Positions 1 through 5,333 of a DNA stretch of 7,377 bases are shown in pieces. The notes beneath the pieces are model-generated. The model had not been told where the DNA came from and did not search any database. It was given only the letters and a program-made list of their open reading frames with translations. Source of the DNA: JAJFTV01 sp964426355 (lineage in GTDB: Bacteria > Chloroflexota > Anaerolineae > Anaerolineales > Anaerolineaceae); assembly GCA_964426355.1 (NCBI GenBank), contig CAYRRA010000202.1, forward strand, positions 1 to 7,377. Direction: 5' to 3'. Within the stretch, counting starts at the first letter, position 1; every line of letters starts with the position of its first letter. A program made the translations under genes and the position numbers.

Positions 1-70
1 CCCCGAAACCCAACAGTACTTTTTCCCACAACACGCAGATACGCAGCCCCCAACGGGGCGTTGTTTTCCA

Positions 71-93
71 GCCGGAAGGATTTATCCTCCGGC
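71..93. repeat. Palindrome with one bulged A, core GGAT/ATCC
   Basis: GCCGGA (71-76) pairs with TCCGGC (88-93), A77 is bulged, and GGAT (78-81) pairs with ATCC (84-87). The equivalent place in the second repeat copy (247-269) keeps TTTATCC but has much weaker arms. Confidence 0.6.
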
Positions 94-143
94 GGATGAG
101 ATGCATCAATCGCTGCGAAAGGGATGGTTTTATGTTCTGCATC

Positions 144-166
144 GCTGGGAGATGAATTCTCCCAGC
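144..166. repeat. Perfect 9-bp stem-loop, loop TGAAT
   Basis: GCTGGGAGA (144-152) and TCTCCCAGC (158-166) are exact reverse complements around the 5-nt loop TGAAT. CTAACGGACTG follows directly, then a second smaller palindrome of the same design. There is no adjacent T-run on either strand. Confidence 0.75.
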
Positions 167-177
167 TAACGGACTGC

Positions 178-193
178 GCTGGATGAATCCAGC
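178..193. repeat. Perfect short palindrome, arms GCTGGA/TCCAGC
   Basis: GCTGGA (178-183) and TCCAGC (188-193) are exact reverse complements around TGAA. The outer GCTGG/CCAGC and the central ATGAAT match the palindrome at 144-166, which suggests one repeat family. Confidence 0.7.
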
Positions 194-257
194 TGAGGTG
201 TGCCAAACAACGCAGGTACACAACCCCGCAGAGGTGCTGTTTTACAGCCAGGGGAAT

Positions 258-1142
258 TTATCCCTCAACGGATGGAATATCCAGTATTTCTTCCTGCTCG
301 CCCAACATTTCTTCCTGCTCGCCCAACATTTCTTCCTGCTCGCCCAACATTTCTTCCTGCTCGTCCAAAATATCGCCGCTTTCGGGAGGATGGATGCGAA
401 TGATGTTCTGCACAATGCGGCTCTCCTGGTTAACCGCGACATTTTCCTGGTATTGAACAGAAGGCGCACCTTTTCCGCTGACGCGAATCAGGTAAGTCGT
501 GGCAGGCTCACCTGCATCACGCTGTAAGTTGATAGCGCTCATAATCAACACCAGCTCGCCGAGCAATTTTGTCACCTTTGCATCACCCATGATCGCCTGG
601 CGCGCTTCTTCATCCAGTTCATACAGGACGGCTTTGTTTCCGGGCTTGCTCATCACCTCGCCCAATGCCTTTGCAAGGTCACCGATCACTTCCGCTGGCT
701 GGCGCAGCGTTTTCTGGACACTGCTTTGAACGGTGCGGCGGATGGACAGCGCATCCTGGCGTGTGGTCAGCTCAATCTGCATAGTTTTTCCGCCCATTGC
801 GCGCATTTGCTCGCTTGAAAAACCCAGCGCTTCGGCGTTGATATCCAGCTCAAACCTGTACACCTCATGGCGCGTATGAACATCCAGTCGACTTTCTGCG
901 CGCAGCACAGCTCCACCCGAAGCGTTTTGCCGGAACCGGGTCGCAGTCGTTTGAACGGAAAGCTCGCTGATTTTCAACGAAGCAGCAAGCCTTGCCAGGC
1001 GCGAAACCGACTGGGAGCTGGTTTCCGTTACGCAAGGTGGATCCGCGCTCTCTCCTTCGGAAGCGGGCACGACCTGACCGGGTTCGCTGGCTTGCATTGG
1101 TTGTATGACCACCGGGTTATCGATGGAGGTTGCAATCTGCAT
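258..1142 (-). CDS. Hypothetical protein with C-terminal acidic heptad repeats
   Basis: I do not recognise this 294-residue protein. It has no signal peptide or membrane segment, so it is probably cytoplasmic. Residues 1-45 are low in order-promoting residues and rich in Ser, Pro and Glu. Residues 75-250 look folded: a beta-rich stretch (about 78-130, with HEVYRFELDIN at 92-102), a helical region (about 135-205), and another beta stretch (about 215-250). Residues 259-285 are four heptads of the type LGEQEEM, ending in EILDIPSVEG. The start is uncertain. AGGA lies only one base before the ATG, and no upstream in-frame start is close; Met16 is an alternative. The strong terminator at 1215-1251 separates it from the upstream operon, so it should have its own promoter in 1143-1214, where I see no convincing one. 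The stop codon (258-260) lies inside the palindromic repeat. Confidence 0.75.
   Translation of the reverse strand: MQIATSIDNPVVIQPMQASEPGQVVPASEGESADPPCVTETSSQSVSRLARLAASLKISELSVQTTATRFRQNASGGAVLRAESRLDVHTRHEVYRFELDINAEALGFSSEQMRAMGGKTMQIELTTRQDALSIRRTVQSSVQKTLRQPAEVIGDLAKALGEVMSKPGNKAVLYELDEEARQAIMGDAKVTKLLGELVLIMSAINLQRDAGEPATTYLIRVSGKGAPSVQYQENVAVNQESRIVQNIIRIHPPESGDILDEQEEMLGEQEEMLGEQEEMLGEQEEILDIPSVEG
286..369. repeat. 21-bp tandem repeat, four copies, in-frame inside a gene
   Basis: Copies are 286-306, 307-327, 328-348 and 349-369. The first three are identical and the fourth differs near its end (GTCCAAA instead of GCCCAAC). The unit is a multiple of three, so gain or loss of copies keeps the reading frame. 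On the coding (minus) strand each copy gives one seven-residue unit containing EQEEM. Identity at the DNA level, not only in protein, indicates recent expansion by slippage or unequal recombination. Confidence 0.95.
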
Positions 1143-1214
1143 ATCCTGGTTATCGGTTGAAAATCGAAAAGATTGAATGGGAAAAAGCTATCTCGCACTC
1201 ACCACCAGCCATCA

Positions 1215-1251
1215 AAACAGGGCTGTCCTGGAAAAGCAGACAGCCCTGTTT
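1215..1251 (-). terminator. Intrinsic terminator after the peptidase operon
   Basis: AAACAGGGCTGTC (1215-1227) and GACAGCCCTGTTT (1239-1251) are exact 13-bp complements around an 11-nt loop. On the minus strand the stem ends in a four-T run, 23 bases after the reductase stop codon. The T-run is short and partly inside the stem, but the position and stem strength make a terminator by far the best reading. Confidence 0.85.
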
Positions 1252-1274
1252 CAGGTCATGGGAATAAAATCGAC

Positions 1275-2249
1275 TTACCCGGCGCGCGCGGGGTCTTCGA
1301 GAATGGCGTTGACCTGTTGAACTTCCTCGGTGGTCATCTGCCAGTCCGCAGCACTGGCGTTGCTCTTGAGATGTTCCAATTTTGTCACACCGCTGATCAC
1401 GGAAGGAATCTCCGGGCGAGCGAGCAGCCAGGCAAGCGCAAGTTCGGTGAGGGTATGACCTCGCTGCCCCGCCCAGGCTTCTAACGCCTCAATACGGTCA
1501 AAATGCCAGTCGGTGGTATAAGGCACCGATCGCCCGGCTTTTTGCCAGTCTTCTGCGCGTGAACCAGCCGGAAAAGCCTGTCCGCGGCGGTATTTGCCCG
1601 TCAGGAAACCACTCGCCAGCGGGAAATACGGAATATAGCCCACGTTGTGCGCTTTACAGAAAGGCAATACCTCGCGTTCATCTGCGCGCTCGAACATACT
1701 GTATTCATTTTGCAAGGCGATAAACGGAGACCAGCCGTGAATTTCAGCCAGCATGTCAGCGCGCGCAATCTGCCACGACATGAAGTTCGAAGCAGCAATA
1801 TAGCGTACCTTACCGGCACGCACCAGGTCATCCAGGGCACGCAGCGTTTCCTCAATCGGGGTACTGTTGTCCCAGTCATGCAGATAATACACATCAATAT
1901 GGTCGCGCCCCAAACGGCGCAAGCTGCCTTCTACTGCATCCATCAAGTGATAGCGCGATGCACCGAATTGATTGGGGTAAGCCTGATTGGGATACGACAT
2001 GTTTGCCGAGAACTTGGTCGCCACAATAAAACGATCCCAGCGTCCTTTCAACGCCACAGAAATGGTCTCTTCGGAGCGCCCGCCGGTGTACACATTGGCG
2101 GAATCGATAAAGTTAATGCCCAGTTCTTCAGCCGCATCGATCACACGTGTGACCTCTTCTTGTGGCATTTTTTCGTGCCCAAAACGATTGGCGCCGATCC
2201 CAACAACGGAAACCTTTAAACCCGACTTTCCCAGATTGCGATATTGCAT
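1275..2249 (-). CDS. Aldo/keto reductase
   Basis: This 324-residue cytosolic enzyme should use NADPH to reduce an aldehyde or ketone, or run the reverse reaction; the substrate cannot be read from sequence. It has the full length of the bacterial YghZ/MocA-like branch of the superfamily and a (beta/alpha)8 barrel pattern. The catalytic tetrad is visible as Asp49 and Tyr54 (FIDSANVY), Lys79 (ATKF) and His124 (YYLHDWD). Further signatures are SNF at 154-156, QNEYS at 180-184, PLASGFLTGKY at 210-220, and a C-terminal cofactor-binding segment around SVISGVTK (283-290). The start is fixed by AAAGGAG (2256-2262) six bases before the ATG. It is the last gene of the minus-strand operon, 71 bases after the acetyltransferase. 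A YPNQ motif is duplicated at 86-93. Family assignment is certain; the physiological role is not. Confidence 0.95.
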   Translation of the reverse strand: MQYRNLGKSGLKVSVVGIGANRFGHEKMPQEEVTRVIDAAEELGINFIDSANVYTGGRSEETISVALKGRWDRFIVATKFSANMSYPNQAYPNQFGASRYHLMDAVEGSLRRLGRDHIDVYYLHDWDNSTPIEETLRALDDLVRAGKVRYIAASNFMSWQIARADMLAEIHGWSPFIALQNEYSMFERADEREVLPFCKAHNVGYIPYFPLASGFLTGKYRRGQAFPAGSRAEDWQKAGRSVPYTTDWHFDRIEALEAWAGQRGHTLTELALAWLLARPEIPSVISGVTKLEHLKSNASAADWQMTTEEVQQVNAILEDPARAG

Positions 2250-2255
2250 AATAAA

Positions 2256-2262
2256 CTCCTTT
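2256..2262 (-). promoter_or_regulatory. Ribosome binding site of the aldo/keto reductase
   Basis: AAAGGAG lies six bases before the ATG at 2247-2249 and decides that start. The surrounding 71-bp gap to the acetyltransferase stop also contains a TACAAT (2292-2297, minus) that could be a weak extra -10, but no good -35 lies at the right distance. Confidence 0.85.
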
Positions 2263-2320
2263 GTGGGTATTTTTCCTTTGGCAATCTTTCAATTGTACCT
2301 GACTTAACGGTGTAATTGGA

Positions 2321-3085
2321 TTATGCGGCGTTCAAGTCTCTCCGCCACCACTGGTATTCCTCCACCGGTTCATACCCGGCTGCCTCAGCGTTTCGGTGGG
2401 CTTGTGGCAGATCAGATGGGATTACGGCTCCGGCGAGATCGCAAGCACTGCCCTGTGCCAGGGCACGTGCGGCGAGCAAATCCTCTACGGAAAAGGAATC
2501 CTCCACCCAGATCCCGCGGTAATTCATGGTCTCAACCGGTATCAGCCGGGCTTGAGTGTCACCATCGCCAGGTGCATCAACCGCGCCCTCCCCGATATAA
2601 AGGCAACCGCGCCCCTGGGGGCTGAACCCGCAGCGCTCGAAAGTCTTCTGGCTGGCATAATTTTCAACCTGGATTAGAGCACGGATAAAAGACACACCGT
2701 TAAAACGCGGGGCACAACCGAGATGCTGACAGTTTGCCCGCACCAAAGCTTCACCCAGGCGTTTCCCCCGGCTTCCGGGTTCCACTGCCAGCAAATCGAA
2801 CTCCCAACGAAGCCCCTGGCTGCCAACAGTGCCAAAACCATCCACAAATCCCACCACCTTACCCTGCCGCAGCGCCAGGATCGTTCGATGCGTGCCAGAA
2901 CGAAGAGCTTCATCAATGCGTTCAAGCGTGACCATCTCATCCTGCCAGCAGAGCTTCTTGATGGCAGCAATCTCGGCTACATCCTCCGGCACGGCGTAAC
3001 GAAATTGAAAAGTTTCCTGCCCCCAAAAATATGGGGGCAGTTCTATATCGTTTGCGTTCAATTGAGTAAATAAGCCAGGTTCCAA
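2321..3085 (-). CDS. GNAT-family N-acetyltransferase
   Basis: The protein should transfer an acetyl group from acetyl-CoA to an amine; the acceptor is unknown. The first GNAT beta strand is FQFRYAVPEDV (26-36). Motif A is LLAVEPGSRGKRLGEALV (98-115). Its RGKRLG has Arg109 where the usual R-x-x-G-x-G pattern has a glycine. Motif B is around N142 to GF153-154 (KTFERCGF). At 254 residues it is longer than a single GNAT domain, and the extra end (about 215-251) reads like a second GNAT C-terminal part, with RNAEAAGYEPVEEY. No ATG is suitable. The given start is a TTG at 3083-3085; another TTG at 3059-3061 overlaps the peptidase stop as TTGA. A later GTG (Val32) would cut the first strand. Either start makes it translationally coupled to the upstream peptidase. 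Confidence 0.85.
   Translation of the reverse strand: MEPGLFTQLNANDIELPPYFWGQETFQFRYAVPEDVAEIAAIKKLCWQDEMVTLERIDEALRSGTHRTILALRQGKVVGFVDGFGTVGSQGLRWEFDLLAVEPGSRGKRLGEALVRANCQHLGCAPRFNGVSFIRALIQVENYASQKTFERCGFSPQGRGCLYIGEGAVDAPGDGDTQARLIPVETMNYRGIWVEDSFSVEDLLAARALAQGSACDLAGAVIPSDLPQAHRNAEAAGYEPVEEYQWWRRDLNAA
3017..3040 (-). other. Perfect 8-bp stem-loop at the start of the acetyltransferase gene
   Basis: CTGCCCCC (3017-3024) and GGGGGCAG (3033-3040) pair exactly around an 8-nt AT-rich loop. The hairpin lies 18 bases past the peptidase stop in the direction of transcription, inside the first 25 codons of the acetyltransferase. It is not followed by a T-tract, so it is more likely to affect translation or mRNA processing than to terminate, or it may be chance. 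Confidence 0.55.
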
Positions 3086-4104
3086 TTCACATTGGCGACC
3101 AGTGAATCGATATGCGTGCGCTCATAATTATGCGAGGCATCGATGCCTGGACCAATCAATGCTACCACGGCATCGCCGCCAGCACGCCAGTAAGCAGAGC
3201 CATCGGAACCGTAATAGGTGTAAATATCCACCTTGTAGGGGATTTCGTACTGGTCAGCCAGCTTACGCAGCCGGTTGCTGAAGGCATGGTCATACGGTCC
3301 GCTGGCATCTTTGACACAGATGGAAACATGGTATTCATCCGAGGTTTGCGTCTCGCCGATGGCTGCCATGTCATTGACCAGCAGTTCGGTGACTTCTTCT
3401 GGCAGACCGGTTGCACCGCCGTGCCCCACCTCTTCATGCGCGGTGAAGTACAGGTAAGTCTTCTGCAGCGGTTTCAAACCGGCATCATGCAGCGCTTTCA
3501 CGGCTGCCAGCACGGCTGCTACACAGGCTTTATCATCCAGGAAGCGTGAGCGGATGAAGCCGTTGACAATTTCCACACGCGGGTCGAATACGACAAAATC
3601 GCCGACCTCAATGCCCAGGGCGCGCGTTTCCTCAGGGTTGCTGGTGCGTTCATCCAGGCGAATCTCCAGGGTGCTGTCGCTGCGCATGGTCTCAATCACT
3701 TCTTTGCCATATACATGCCCGGCTGATTTGTTAAGCATCAAAGAACCGCGCACCACCTTCCCGCTTGCGGTATAAACGTTGCAGCCTTCGCACTCCATCG
3801 AATTCCAGATCAATCCACCGATGTTGGTAACCCTGAGACGTCCATTGGGTTTGATCTCCTTGACCATCGCGCCCAGCGTATCCACATGCGCGCTGATAGC
3901 ACGCGGTGCATCGTCACGCTGCCCAGGCAGGATTGCCAGAAGTGCATTTTTGCTGGTGCGCCGGACTTCCACCTCAGGGAAATCGGCTAACGCTTTCTCC
4001 ACATAAGCAACTGCCTGTTCGGTAAAACCGGTCGGGCTGGGCGTATCCAAAAGCCCAACTAAAAAATTAATCATATAATCTTGATTGATAGGGGGTAATG
4101 TCAT
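3058..4104 (-). CDS. M42-family metallo-aminopeptidase
   Basis: This 348-residue protein is a two-metal aminopeptidase of family M42 (glutamyl aminopeptidase, FrvX and TET branch), expected in the cytosol as an oligomer that trims short peptides. Visible metal-site residues are His73 and Asp75 in SAHVDTLG, the bridging Asp190 in FLDDK, catalytic Glu224 and ligand Glu225 in TAHEEVGHGG, Asp245 in NDMAAIG, and a C-terminal histidine, His325 or His331, in DASHNYERTHIDS. The SHxYERTHID ending resembles, from memory, the M42 subgroup annotated with the NAGGN osmoprotectant system; none of that system's other genes is in view. The start ATG has AAGGAG five bases upstream. It is the first gene of the operon, with its own TATAAT promoter, and its stop overlaps the acetyltransferase start. 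Family assignment is firm; the natural peptide substrate is unknown. Confidence 0.95.
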   Translation of the reverse strand: MTLPPINQDYMINFLVGLLDTPSPTGFTEQAVAYVEKALADFPEVEVRRTSKNALLAILPGQRDDAPRAISAHVDTLGAMVKEIKPNGRLRVTNIGGLIWNSMECEGCNVYTASGKVVRGSLMLNKSAGHVYGKEVIETMRSDSTLEIRLDERTSNPEETRALGIEVGDFVVFDPRVEIVNGFIRSRFLDDKACVAAVLAAVKALHDAGLKPLQKTYLYFTAHEEVGHGGATGLPEEVTELLVNDMAAIGETQTSDEYHVSICVKDASGPYDHAFSNRLRKLADQYEIPYKVDIYTYYGSDGSAYWRAGGDAVVALIGPGIDASHNYERTHIDSLVANVNWNLAYLLN

Positions 4105-4109
4105 AGCAT

Positions 4110-4115
4110 CTCCTT
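4110..4115 (-). promoter_or_regulatory. Ribosome binding site of the M42 peptidase
   Basis: AAGGAG lies five bases before the ATG at 4102-4104. Another ATG (minus, 4109-4107) sits directly next to it but is too close to be used. Confidence 0.85.
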
Positions 4116-4144
4116 TTGGATGTGGGCTGGTTTAATTGAACCCT

Positions 4145-4193
4145 AAAAAAACGCTGCAACTGGCAGATGTCAGTTGAAAGGCATACAACTGCC
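4145..4193 (-). promoter_or_regulatory. Possible attenuator-like leader of the peptidase operon
   Basis: CAACTG/CAGTTG elements occur three times on alternating strands (4157-4162, 4171-4176, 4186-4191), so the middle one can pair with either neighbour. In addition GGCAG (minus, 4193-4189) can pair with CTGCC (minus, 4166-4162). A run of seven T follows on the minus strand (4151-4145), five bases after the last element, before the ribosome binding site. Competing hairpins ahead of a U-tract in a leader is the layout of transcription attenuators. The stems are only 5-6 bp, so this is a suggestion. Confidence 0.35.
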
Positions 4194-4204
4194 GATATCC
4201 TGCG

Positions 4205-4232
4205 ATTATACCAAGTAAGATGATTTCGTGAA
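4205..4232 (-). promoter_or_regulatory. Promoter of the peptidase operon
   Basis: On the minus strand a perfect TATAAT (4210-4205) is preceded by TTCACG (4232-4227) with a 16-nt spacer. Transcription would start near 4198 and give a leader of about 95 nt. The -35 is weak, with two mismatches to TTGACA, and it touches the 14-bp repeat array. Confidence 0.6.
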
Positions 4233-4287
4233 TGCGCTCGCAGGGTTGCGTTTGCATGGTTGCGCTCGCAAATTTGCGCTTGCCCAT
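4232..4287. repeat. Four 14-bp tandem repeats between divergent genes
   Basis: Copies are 4232-4245, 4246-4259, 4260-4273 and 4274-4287, with consensus TTGCGCTYGCANGG. In the first and third copies the core TGCG-CT-CGCA is itself a short inverted repeat. The array lies between the peptidase promoter and the candidate alaX promoter, where operators for a regulator would be expected. The unit is not a multiple of three, which argues against the array being coding even though an open frame runs through it into alaX. Confidence 0.8.
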
Positions 4288-4308
4288 TCATTGGCTTTGC
4301 GATAAGAT
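4280..4308 (+). promoter_or_regulatory. Candidate alaX promoter
   Basis: TTGCCC (4280-4285), a 17-nt spacer and TAAGAT (4303-4308) fit a sigma-70 promoter only moderately. GATAAT (4306-4311) is a better -10 but has no good -35. The last 14-bp repeat covers the -35. Confidence 0.35.
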
Positions 4309-4336
4309 AATTACCGTCTCTCAAAAACATTTCATC

Positions 4337-4341
4337 AGGAG
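4337..4341 (+). promoter_or_regulatory. Ribosome binding site fixing the alaX start
   Basis: AGGAG is seven bases before the ATG at 4349. The same frame is open back to an ATG at 4232, but that stretch lies in the tandem repeats and across the promoter, so 4349 is the start. Confidence 0.85.
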
Positions 4342-4348
4342 CACCACA

Positions 4349-5071
4349 ATGACCGATTTACTCTATCAGACCGATAGTTACCTGAAAGAATTTGATGCAC
4401 AAGTCACCGCCCAGAACGAAGAGATTCACGCAGTACTGCTGAACCGCACGGCTTTTTACCCTGGCGGCGGCGGACAGCCTTACGATACTGGCAGTTTACT
4501 CATTGATAGCGTTGAATATCCGCTCAAACGCGCCCGCTCTGCGCCAGAAGGCGTTTGGCATCTGCTCGAAGAAGGCACTCCACTGCCTCCTGTTGGCGCA
4601 GATATACAGGGTGTATTGAATTGGGAGCGGCGTTACCAGTTGATGCGCACCCATACCGCCATGCACGTCCTCTGCGGCACGATCTTTCGCGATTACGGAG
4701 CTTTCGTCACCGGCGGCGATATGGAACCTTTGCACGCACGCATGGATTTTGAATTTGAGAGCCTGCACAAAGACCTGGTGCAGGTTATCGAAGATAGCAT
4801 CAACGCTGAAATCCAAAAGGGTCATGAAGTGCGCGTCAAAATCCTGCCACGCGAAGAAGCGTTTCAAATCCCAGACCTGATCCGCACCAAGATCAACCTG
4901 CTGCCGCCAGGCATCACAGAAGTACGAACAGTGGAGATCGTCGGGTTGGATTTGCAAGCCGATGGCGGTACGCATGTGAGCAACACCAAAGAAATCGGTC
5001 GCATCAAAATACCCGAATACAAGAGCAAAGGCAAGATTAACAAACGAATTTATGTAGAGATTGTTGATTGA
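4349..5071 (+). CDS. alaX: AlaX-type alanyl-tRNA editing protein
   Basis: This 240-residue free-standing relative of the alanyl-tRNA synthetase editing domain should hydrolyse wrongly charged Ser-tRNA(Ala) (and possibly Gly-tRNA(Ala)) in the cytosol, protecting translation from mistakes. The N-terminal beta-barrel part holds RTAFYPGGGGQPYDTG (33-48). The editing core has RTHTAMHVL (100-108), whose His102 and His106 are the HxxxH zinc ligands. The second metal motif, normally C-x-x-x-H, is D-G-G-T-H here (Asp205 to His209), so the cysteine is replaced by aspartate. NTKEIGRIKI follows (212-221). The length fits the AlaX forms that carry the glycine-rich N-terminal domain without a long C-terminal extension. 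It stands alone between divergent and convergent neighbours. Family is certain; whether the Asp variant keeps normal activity is open. Confidence 0.93.
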   Translation: MTDLLYQTDSYLKEFDAQVTAQNEEIHAVLLNRTAFYPGGGGQPYDTGSLLIDSVEYPLKRARSAPEGVWHLLEEGTPLPPVGADIQGVLNWERRYQLMRTHTAMHVLCGTIFRDYGAFVTGGDMEPLHARMDFEFESLHKDLVQVIEDSINAEIQKGHEVRVKILPREEAFQIPDLIRTKINLLPPGITEVRTVEIVGLDLQADGGTHVSNTKEIGRIKIPEYKSKGKINKRIYVEIVD

Positions 5072-5085
5072 TCCAGAAAACGAGA

Positions 5086-5118
5086 TGTGGAACTGCGCAA
5101 TCTGTTCCACACTGGAAC
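5086..5118. other. Alternative hairpins just after alaX
   Basis: TGTGGAAC (5086-5093) pairs exactly with GTTCCACA (5104-5111). The same GTTCCA (5104-5109) also pairs with TGGAAC (5113-5118) around CAC. The two stems exclude each other. They begin 15 bases after the alaX stop. A T-run appears only some 30 bases later, so this is not a standard intrinsic terminator. The half-sites are in GTTC...GAAC order, unlike a LexA box. Confidence 0.55.
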
Positions 5119-5163
5119 GAGAAGGCAGGTAAAACTCATCCTGTATTTTTTGCTTAATGGACA

Positions 5164-5190
5164 AGAGCCGAGGAAAATTACCCCGGCTCT
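5164..5190. terminator. Possible bidirectional terminator between alaX and lexA
   Basis: AGAGCCG (5164-5170) pairs with CGGCTCT (5184-5190); one mismatch and two more G-C pairs extend the stem around an AT-rich loop. A second small stem GGAGC/GCTCC (5200-5204, 5210-5214) follows. The place between converging genes fits a terminator, but neither strand has a good T-tract. The rest of 5072-5333 shows nothing gene-like. Confidence 0.4.
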
Positions 5191-5333
5191 CGATTTGTAG
5201 GAGCTATTGGCTCCCTGAACCAACACCTAAGGAACATTGTACAACGGACATATTAAATGTCTATTATGAAAATCCTTCGATTCCCCTACGCCTGTCCTAC
5301 GATATGTTTTTTTGACAGCACGTTGAGCGCAGA

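Larger units (their letters stand above)
1..257. repeat. Non-coding palindrome-rich region with an imperfect 65-bp direct repeat
   Basis: I find no convincing gene here. Two segments, 33-98 and about 210-274, align over most of their length with roughly 176 bp between equivalent positions. Both share ACGCAG, a TGTTTT block, CAGCC, TTTATCC and CGGATG. Between and inside them are short palindromes: 71-93, 144-166 and 178-193. The second copy overlaps the stop codon of the neighbouring minus-strand gene. The equivalent TAA in the first copy lies downstream of another in-frame stop, so the first copy is not an intact gene end. No T-tract follows any hairpin on the minus strand, so these are not obvious rho-independent terminators. 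They look like members of a dispersed palindromic repeat family, but that cannot be shown from a single window. Confidence 0.6.

Noticed and set aside
1..257. CRISPR array at the left end
   Set aside because: The repeats are few, imperfect and irregularly spaced, without uniform spacers, and no cas gene is seen.
183..527. Plus-strand frames with FFLLAQH or FLPARPT repeats
   Set aside because: They are the antisense readings of the 21-bp repeat in the minus-strand gene; they have no ribosome binding site and no other support.
4067..4330. Minus-strand 87-codon frame upstream of the peptidase
   Set aside because: It crosses the peptidase start, its promoter and the tandem repeats, lacks a ribosome binding site and resembles no family.
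4232..4348. N-terminal extension of AlaX from the ATG at 4232
   Set aside because: It would be encoded by the 14-bp repeats and the promoter region; a good ribosome binding site supports 4349 and AlaX families begin there.
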